Source: Thermoplasmata archaeon (lineage in GTDB: Archaea; Thermoplasmatota; Thermoplasmata; Thermoplasmatales; Thermoplasmataceae). Taken from it: 29,501 bases of DNA. Under the pieces are notes generated by a model. The model did not search any database. It had not been told where the DNA came from and saw only the letters and a program-made list of their open reading frames with translations. The stretch lies in NCBI GenBank assembly GCA_021797025.1, contig JAKAAK010000007.1, positions 1-29,501 on the forward strand, read 5' to 3'. The position numbers and the translations under genes were made by a program. Positions 24,199 to 29,501 of this stretch are shown here, piece after piece. How positions within the stretch are numbered: position 1 is the stretch's first letter; each line of letters starts with the position of its first letter.

Positions 24199-25296
24199 AT
24201 GATTTCTTACAGTTACCTGGATGACATTGAAAATAAAATAAAGAATGATGAGACGCTGGATGAAAATGAAATTGTATATCTTTACGATTCAGCCAGCCTG
24301 AGAGACCTTGGACACCTTGCGAGATCAATAACGGACGGAATATCTGGAAAAAAGGTTTCGTTTGTTTCAAATTTGATACTCAATTATACAAACATATGCA
24401 ATGTGAGGTGCCACTTCTGTGCGTTTTATAGGACACAGACGGATAGTGATGCATATACATTATCCGTAGATGGCGTAATTGATGAAATAAAAAAATACTA
24501 TGAACCTTACGGGATTAAGCAGCTGCTCATACAGGGCGGAGTTAATTCTTTTCTTGATCTTTCATATTACACTGAATTATTCCAGAGAATAAGAAAGGAA
24601 TTTCCTGGCCTTGGAATACATGGCCTTTCCACTTCTGAGCTACATTTTATATCTCTAAAGGCACATATTCCTGTAAAGGACCTTCTGATCAGATTGAGGG
24701 AAAGCGGTCTTGAGACCATTCCGGGTGCAGGTGGTGAGATACTTGACGGAAATGTCAGAAAAAGAATGGGGAGGCCGGAAGCAAGCGGGAGGCAGTGGCT
24801 TGAAATCATGGAAGAGGCGCATAAGCTTGGAATACATACATCTGCAACTATGATGTTTGGTCATCTTGAGACTTCAATGGATAAGGCACATCATCTTCTT
24901 TCTATTTTAGAATTACAGAAAAAGTATCATGGATTTTTATCATTTACACCGTGGAATTTTGAGCCAGGAAATACCGAGCTTGCAAAGGAAGGCTATAAAT
25001 ACAGGTCCGGAGGTGTTTCTGTCCTGAAAAATATTGCTATTGCAAGGATAGTTTTCAATAAGGATTTGCCGGTAATACAGAGCTCATGGCTCACAAATGG
25101 CATGCAGATGGCCCAGATGGCTATACTCTTCGGTGCGAATGACTGGGGAGGTACAATATACGATGAAAAGGTTATACCTGCAACGGGAAAGCAGGTGGGT
25201 AATCTCAGAAAGGATTATATAATTAATTCCATAAAACAATTAAATATGATTCCTGTTGAAAGGGATAATCTGTACCGTCCTATCAAAACATATTAA
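24199..25296 (+). CDS. mqnC: Dehypoxanthine futalosine cyclase (radical SAM)
   Basis: MqnC cyclises dehypoxanthine futalosine, a later step of the same menaquinone route. Cluster cysteines are Cys67, Cys71 and Cys74 in NICNVRCHFCAFYR. Downstream motifs are those of MqnC: LIQGGVNSFLDLSYY, GIHGLSTSELHF, ETIPGAGGEILDGNVRKRM, TSATMMFGHLET and FLSFTPWNFEPGNTEL. It has 365 residues. A separate TATA-like ATTTATTTTA (24171-24180) lies about 23 bases upstream of its ATG, so it probably has its own promoter although only 39 bases follow mqnA. MqnB or an aminofutalosine deaminase and MqnD are not in the window. Confidence 0.9.
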   Translation: MISYSYLDDIENKIKNDETLDENEIVYLYDSASLRDLGHLARSITDGISGKKVSFVSNLILNYTNICNVRCHFCAFYRTQTDSDAYTLSVDGVIDEIKKYYEPYGIKQLLIQGGVNSFLDLSYYTELFQRIRKEFPGLGIHGLSTSELHFISLKAHIPVKDLLIRLRESGLETIPGAGGEILDGNVRKRMGRPEASGRQWLEIMEEAHKLGIHTSATMMFGHLETSMDKAHHLLSILELQKKYHGFLSFTPWNFEPGNTELAKEGYKYRSGGVSVLKNIAIARIVFNKDLPVIQSSWLTNGMQMAQMAILFGANDWGGTIYDEKVIPATGKQVGNLRKDYIINSIKQLNMIPVERDNLYRPIKTY

Positions 25297-25303
25297 AATA
25301 TTA

Positions 25304-25317
25304 AATTTTATAAAATT
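25304..25317. terminator. Palindrome between convergent mqnC and glyA
   Basis: AATTTTATAAAATT is a perfect 14-base palindrome lying in the 22-base gap between the two convergent genes, with T-runs on both strands. Archaeal termination depends on T-rich tracts, so this could serve both transcripts. In AT-rich DNA it could also be chance. Confidence 0.3.
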
Positions 25318-25318
25318 A

Positions 25319-26620
25319 TTATTTAAAAAGTTCTATATATTCATATGGTTTTAATTTCCCGAAACAGTATTGAACCTGCTGGAACTGAGATTTGAAGTCC
25401 CTTACCTTTTCAGCCATAGCTTCCGGGTCTTTCTTTTTGATGATTATATCGCTGATCAATTCTGCAAGATACTTTATATCGGACTCTTTGAAACCTATTC
25501 TGGTTACTTCCTGTGTTCCTATTCTTATCCCGCTGGGGTTCATTGATTTTTTATTGTCATCGTATGGAAGCAGGTTCTTGTTCAGTACTATATTGCAGCT
25601 TTCAAGTTTTTCAGCAACTTCCTTGCCACCGCCGTTCTTTGAAACATCAATTGCAAGTGTATGGGATTTTGTAAATCCATTTTTTTCTCCAAGGACTTTG
25701 AAACCGTATTTATTCAATTCAGAACCCAGTGTCTGTGCATTTTTAATTATCTGTTTTGCATAGGATTCCCCGAAGTCAAGATGTTCTGCAAGGGTAACTC
25801 CCAGAGCTGCCATAGCATTTAAATGATGATTGCTCAAAGTACCTGGAAATACGCCGCGCTGTACCTTTTTCCATTTCTCATCGTCTGTTTCACCGACAAT
25901 TATGCCATGCTGTGGCCCTGGAAGTGTTTTATGCGTGCTTCCGGTAAGGATCTGTGCGCCCTCTCTCAGTGGATCCTGGAACTGCTTTCCCCCTATTAAA
26001 CCGAGAACATGTGCTGCGTCATAGACGACCGTAGACCCGATTTCATTAAATGTGTCCCTCAATTCTTTCAGTGGGGTCGGGAAAAGGAAGACAGACTGAC
26101 CGAACCATGCCAGTTTTGGTTTAACCTGTTTCAGAACCTTTATGGTTCCGTCAATGTCAATATTCATTTCATCAACATCAAAGGGATAATTAACCGTCTT
26201 CAATCCCCTGAACCCGACGGCACCGAATGGCGCAGAACTTATATGGCCACCACCGGATAATGCAGGCGTAGTTATAGTATCACCTGGCTTTGTAAATGCG
26301 TACAATACCGCCATGTTAGAATTGGTTCCTGAAAGTGGACGGGGGTCAACATACTTTGCATTGAACAATGCCCTTCCAAGATCTGTCACCTTATCTTCTA
26401 TAATATCAACAAACTGATTTCCCTGATAGTATCTTTTATGCGGCAGGCCCTCAGCATATCTGAATCCGAGATCTGTGAGAAGCATTTCCATTGCCATTGG
26501 GCTCATTATATTTTCAGATGCTATGAGAGGTATGCTTTCCTCAAAAAACTTATTATGCTTCATTGCAAGTTCCCTTATAAAAAGTGCATCCTCCAAAAAT
26601 TCATCGCTTTTGTTTATCAT
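25319..26620 (-). CDS. glyA: Serine hydroxymethyltransferase
   Basis: GlyA is a PLP enzyme that interconverts serine and glycine with transfer of the one-carbon unit to a pterin carrier. The 433-residue protein is of normal archaeal length. Seen: IPLIASENIMSP, YAEGLPHKRYYQG, PLSGTNSNMAV, the PLP aspartate/histidine in YDAAHVLGL (Asp201, His204), and the Schiff-base lysine in TGSTHKTLPGPQHG (Lys231). It is a single gene. On the minus strand a TATA-like ATAAATATAC lies about 27 bases upstream (26642-26652). It supplies the serine needed by TrpB only in a general metabolic sense. Confidence 0.96.
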   Translation of the reverse strand: MINKSDEFLEDALFIRELAMKHNKFFEESIPLIASENIMSPMAMEMLLTDLGFRYAEGLPHKRYYQGNQFVDIIEDKVTDLGRALFNAKYVDPRPLSGTNSNMAVLYAFTKPGDTITTPALSGGGHISSAPFGAVGFRGLKTVNYPFDVDEMNIDIDGTIKVLKQVKPKLAWFGQSVFLFPTPLKELRDTFNEIGSTVVYDAAHVLGLIGGKQFQDPLREGAQILTGSTHKTLPGPQHGIIVGETDDEKWKKVQRGVFPGTLSNHHLNAMAALGVTLAEHLDFGESYAKQIIKNAQTLGSELNKYGFKVLGEKNGFTKSHTLAIDVSKNGGGKEVAEKLESCNIVLNKNLLPYDDNKKSMNPSGIRIGTQEVTRIGFKESDIKYLAELISDIIIKKKDPEAMAEKVRDFKSQFQQVQYCFGKLKPYEYIELFK

Positions 26621-26652
26621 TAAGTAGATAATATAAAAAGGTATATTTATCT

Positions 26653-26930
26653 TTAGTTTATAAAATATACTATATCAATTTTTACTATTTACTGTTAATT
26701 ATAGATAATTATAACATCTTATGTTAATTCCTTTATAAATCTCGGTAGCCCATCTTATTTTATTATTGATTTGACTATTCATGGTCATTGAAATACATGA
26801 TATTCAATAATCTATTAGTTGTCTTATCATTAACTTGGTTCTATTCATTGCATTTCCTTTTTACGGATGTGATATTTTATAATATTCTCTACTTAGTTAT
26901 AATATATATACGTATTGTTCATTATTATGA
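26653..26930. other. AT-rich intergenic stretch without a convincing gene
   Basis: Between the glyA promoter and the next gene lie about 300 bases of very AT-rich DNA. A good TATA-like CTTTATAAAT sits at 26730-26739 on the plus strand, followed about 25 bases later by a short open frame and a frame of 68 residues from an ATG at 26797. That frame is almost only Tyr, Ile, Leu and Phe, as AT-rich noncoding DNA gives. I see no tRNA, no C/D box RNA and no long repeat. Confidence 0.4.
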
Positions 26931-26933
26931 CAG

Positions 26934-26942
26934 ATATTTATA
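26934..26942 (+). promoter_or_regulatory. TATA box of the exported Gly-rich protein gene
   Basis: ATATTTATA is centred 25 bases before an ATG at 26963. That ATG is out of frame with the following gene by one base. A second TATA-like GTATATTATA (26990-26999) lies about 24 bases before the in-frame GTG at 27018. Confidence 0.4.
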
Positions 26943-27017
26943 CCAAAACTTTATATATATCTATGTGTTATATTTTATAAGAAGCAAAAGTATATTATAG
27001 GACTATCAATAATTATA

Positions 27018-27902
27018 GTGCTTTTGTTTGTCATGATGGCATTTTCAGACAATGTTGACCATAATAATTCTGATATTATAAATAACCATACTGCCACTAC
27101 CAAATATGTTAAAATAGGCAATATAACATACATGAACAACTTCGACATCTCACAGTCAGGGAATATACAGTATGGGGAAATAAGCAGCAAATCAATAAAC
27201 AGTGTAAGGGCATATGAGAACAGGGACATAAAAAACAATACACTCAAGGCATCAGGATACAGCTATACAGGAACAAACAATACAAACTATCTTCTACAGT
27301 GCTATAACAATTCAGATATAAAGTATACAATAGCATTCACAGATACATTCAAGGATTATAGGGTTGAAATAGGCGATATAATATACAGCAATAATTCAGA
27401 AAACGTTTCATACATATATGCAAACATAGTACCAATCAATTCATCTAAAATACTCCTCGGCAATGAGTTTACACTTGACTATAAATCAACATATAATAAT
27501 GAAATGAAAAACTTAATAAACAGTATAAAATTAATATCAATCAATTATATGTTCTCGACAGATAATACACTGCATAAATTCGGTATAGAATACTCATACA
27601 TAGCATTGGCAATGAGTAATATGTTAAAGTCTACAGATAACAATATAAAAAATATGGAGATAAATAAGACGGTAGGAATAGCAATAGATTGGAACTGGAT
27701 GTGTGATTTAAGTGTAGCACTAGAGATAGGTGCAGCTATAAGTTTAATTGGTGGAGCAGCGTTGGTTATAGGCACCGGTGGGTTAGCGTGGCCCATATTC
27801 TTTGTGGTTATTGCTGCTCTGGGGGTAATTGGTGGTTGGATAAGTATGGGCTATGCTTGTGATTGGCCTACTGGAGACCCATGGTTTCCTTCATGGGTTT
27901 AA
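27018..27902 (+). CDS. Exported hypothetical protein with Gly-rich hydrophobic C-terminus (candidate archaeocin-like precursor)
   Basis: I do not recognise the family. From the GTG at 27018 the protein has 294 residues. A short hydrophobic start (LLFVMMAF) is followed by about 200 polar residues rich in Asn, Ser, Thr and Tyr with about ten N-x-S/T sequons, pointing to export and glycosylation. The last 80 residues are quite different: WNWMCDLS, then ALEIGAAISLIGGAALVIG, a TGGLAWPIFFVV helix and GVIGGWISMGYACDWP, so a Gly/Ala-rich hydrophobic segment lies between two cysteines, with a Trp/Pro-rich tail. In-frame codons upstream (26979-27017) would encode KKQK plus a hydrophobic stretch, an ideal signal peptide, but have no start codon. 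Fifteen bases after the stop comes a small membrane protein gene. A toxin or bacteriocin-like role is a guess from layout; a membrane-anchored surface protein is equally possible. Confidence 0.55.
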   Translation: MLLFVMMAFSDNVDHNNSDIINNHTATTKYVKIGNITYMNNFDISQSGNIQYGEISSKSINSVRAYENRDIKNNTLKASGYSYTGTNNTNYLLQCYNNSDIKYTIAFTDTFKDYRVEIGDIIYSNNSENVSYIYANIVPINSSKILLGNEFTLDYKSTYNNEMKNLINSIKLISINYMFSTDNTLHKFGIEYSYIALAMSNMLKSTDNNIKNMEINKTVGIAIDWNWMCDLSVALEIGAAISLIGGAALVIGTGGLAWPIFFVVIAALGVIGGWISMGYACDWPTGDPWFPSWV

Positions 27903-27917
27903 TTTCAGTGATAAATA

Positions 27918-28136
27918 ATGAACAAAAATAAAATATACAAATACAGTCTATTCGTAGGAATAATTTTCATGTTTATTGAGGCAATGTTAGGTATTATAAT
28001 ATCAATTTATGGTATAATGGAAAATCAGATAGTGTTTAAATATCTGTTAATCTTATTCACTTTCATTTTGATTTCTGTAATATTTATTACTTTACATTTC
28101 TACAAACAACATAAAACACAACATTATAAAACTTAG
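27918..28136 (+). CDS. Small two-helix membrane protein (possible immunity or partner protein)
   Basis: The 72-residue protein has a basic N-terminus (NKNKIYKY), a TM at about 10-32, a short loop with ENQIVFKY, a second TM at about 42-61 and a basic, His-rich tail (YKQHKTQHYKT). Both ends probably face the cytosol. The SD-like GTGAT at 27909-27913 lies four bases before the ATG, so it is translated from the transcript of the gene before it. I do not recognise it. Small basic two- to four-helix membrane proteins directly after secreted peptide genes are often immunity proteins, but this is inference from position only. Confidence 0.55.
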   Translation: MNKNKIYKYSLFVGIIFMFIEAMLGIIISIYGIMENQIVFKYLLILFTFILISVIFITLHFYKQHKTQHYKT

Positions 28137-28334
28137 AAATGATAATTATTTTCATAATCTTTACATTTGCGTGTTCCTTACTATATCTCCTGAAATTATT
28201 TTATTTAACCTTTCTATAATTAACAGTATATTGTATGCTTTTCTGCATGCCAATAATATTTCAAATTAATAAATATGAGAATTGTCTAATATTCTAGGGA
28301 ATATAGGACTACCCATATTTTATAAAAATAAAAT

Positions 28335-29501
28335 TTATTTTCTCTTCTTTATTGTATAGGCTGCCACTCCGATTATTGCAAGTGCTGCAATAACACCACC
28401 AATAATGTAATATTCTATATAATTGTTAACTGCCTTGAATGGGACATCTGATACATCTATGATATGATTGGAGAAGTGCGGTATATAAACGAGTACGTAC
28501 ATTCCAGATGAGCTATTGACATAGGAATAATAAGCATGGGTGTTGCTTGTTTCATTCATTAGAGTTGAAACACTGACAAATGATAATATTGTTCCATCGA
28601 ATTTCACATATTCATGACCAGTATTCCTGGTAACGTTATTACCTATGAATATGGCTACTATTGTATGGTGATTAACAGATGAGTTCACATCGAATGATAC
28701 TGTTGAAGATGTCTTACCGGTAAATACCATGTGAATTGAGGAATTGTAGTATATAGTGCTGTTTTTCATTGTCCCATTAACCATATTTAAATCTATTTCT
28801 GAGGAAACAATTCCCTTCATTATTCCATGCATAACCGTTTTATTATAAGCGACTCTTTGCATTCCTGGTGGAACAACCATATTTACAAATACAGGACCTA
28901 ATGTTCCAGATCTTATTGATATTTCGTGGCCTGTTACATTGAAATAACCATTGTGGACAAATAACATTGCTATTGTTCCGTTGTTATCAATAATTATCAT
29001 CTGTCTTCCTGCATTGATAATGTTATTGAAGTTTATCATTGTATCCAAGGCAAAATTTGAATTCATGGCAGAATTATTTACCTGCGCGTTGAGGGTAGCA
29101 TTTGCAGAATATGTAACCTGCATGTTGTTTGATGTATTATATATTGTTGCATTGGAAGGCACATATATGTGTATAGTCCCGTTGTATACCAGCATATTTG
29201 TTTCAATAGCAGGATTGTTATGCATTACAAAGAATGATGATGTGTTGGTGTACATAAAGAGATTTCCAATTACATTTGTGCCCTGGAAGAACTTGATAAG
29301 CGGCATGCGCATACCGAAGGGTGATGTCCCATTTGCATACATTTTGCTGATAAGCTCTGTGGATGTGATATTGTATGTTATATTGGAAAAAACTCCGGAT
29401 TTGAAATTTGCAGTTAAAAATCTCCCTGAAATTTTTCCAGTGGTAGCATTATATGTTAAATGTGCACCGTAATTATGCATATCCTTAAAATGTGCATTTA
29501 T
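28335..29501 (-). CDS. C-terminal part of a cell-surface glycoprotein with membrane anchor
   Basis: The frame stays open to the right edge, so the true start lies outside the window; an in-frame ATG at 29480 is probably internal. At least 388 residues are visible. They are rich in Asn, Thr, Ser, Val and Met with about 20 N-x-S/T sequons and no cysteine, and look beta-stranded. The protein ends with a C-terminal TM (YYIIGGVIAALAIIGVAAYT) and a KKRK stop-transfer tail, so the body lies outside the cell and the tail inside. Proteins of this composition are common surface proteins in Thermoplasmatales. The family is not recognised. Confidence 0.65.
   Translation of the reverse strand: MNAHFKDMHNYGAHLTYNATTGKISGRFLTANFKSGVFSNITYNITSTELISKMYANGTSPFGMRMPLIKFFQGTNVIGNLFMYTNTSSFFVMHNNPAIETNMLVYNGTIHIYVPSNATIYNTSNNMQVTYSANATLNAQVNNSAMNSNFALDTMINFNNIINAGRQMIIIDNNGTIAMLFVHNGYFNVTGHEISIRSGTLGPVFVNMVVPPGMQRVAYNKTVMHGIMKGIVSSEIDLNMVNGTMKNSTIYYNSSIHMVFTGKTSSTVSFDVNSSVNHHTIVAIFIGNNVTRNTGHEYVKFDGTILSFVSVSTLMNETSNTHAYYSYVNSSSGMYVLVYIPHFSNHIIDVSDVPFKAVNNYIEYYIIGGVIAALAIIGVAAYTIKKRK

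Noticed and set aside
25392..26623. Plus-strand open frames opposite glyA
   Set aside because: Antisense to a fully conserved enzyme; no start signals.
26788..27000. 70-residue hydrophobic frame in the AT-rich gap after glyA
   Set aside because: It starts with a TTG, is almost only Tyr, Ile, Leu, Phe and Val, and overlaps the promoter region of the next gene. AT-rich noncoding DNA gives such frames.
1..29501. CRISPR arrays, long repeats, rRNA or tRNA genes
   Set aside because: Reading through, I found no regularly spaced repeats and no conserved RNA gene sequence; intergenic gaps are short.

Overview
The window looks like chromosomal DNA of an acidophilic, wall-less archaeon of the Thermoplasmatales, closest in feel to Ferroplasma, Acidiplasma or their relatives. 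The support is indirect: AT-rich DNA, archaeal TATA boxes about 25 bases upstream of many start codons (leaderless genes), GGTGAT-type Shine-Dalgarno sites only inside operons, archaeal protein families (RtcB, DUF131, COG1340-like coiled coil, TrpB2), and large Asn/Ser/Thr-rich membrane-anchored surface proteins. No rRNA or tRNA is present, so the genus is inference.

Left part (1-9.5 kb): the start of an IS607-type recombinase runs off the left edge, next to an ornithine cyclodeaminase/mu-crystallin family enzyme. Divergent from these is a tight eight-gene operon, trpB(2)-trpA-trpD-trpF-trpE-trpG-trpC plus a type I-beta DAHP synthase. It encodes all the steps from chorismate to tryptophan plus the first step of the shikimate pathway. 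A perfect inverted repeat covers the trpB TATA box and start codon. The RNA ligase RtcB follows in convergent orientation.

Middle (9.5-18.6 kb): a small orphan gene, a winged-helix regulator overlapping a GNAT acetyltransferase, and then an Opp/Dpp-type ABC module: two permeases and an ATPase homologue whose nucleotide-binding motifs are almost all lost. A large convergent solute-binding protein with a PKD-like domain and about 40 N-glycosylation sequons faces it. Next come a sugar-1-phosphate nucleotidyltransferase with a beta-helix tail, a DUF131 membrane protein and a long coiled-coil protein.

Right-middle (18.8-26.6 kb): cobD-cobQ-cbiB (late cobalamin assembly), mqnE-mqnA followed by mqnC (futalosine menaquinone pathway), and a convergent glyA.

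Right end (26.6-29.5 kb): an AT-rich accessory stretch. It carries a glycosylated, probably exported protein with a Gly-rich hydrophobic C-terminus between two cysteines, a small two-helix membrane protein directly after it, and the C-terminal part of a cell-surface protein that runs off the window. The first pair resembles a secreted toxin or archaeocin plus immunity layout. Its 5' end shows signs of a one-base frameshift.

The two most unusual items are the ABC module with a catalytically dead ATPase homologue and the exported Gly-rich protein with its small membrane partner.
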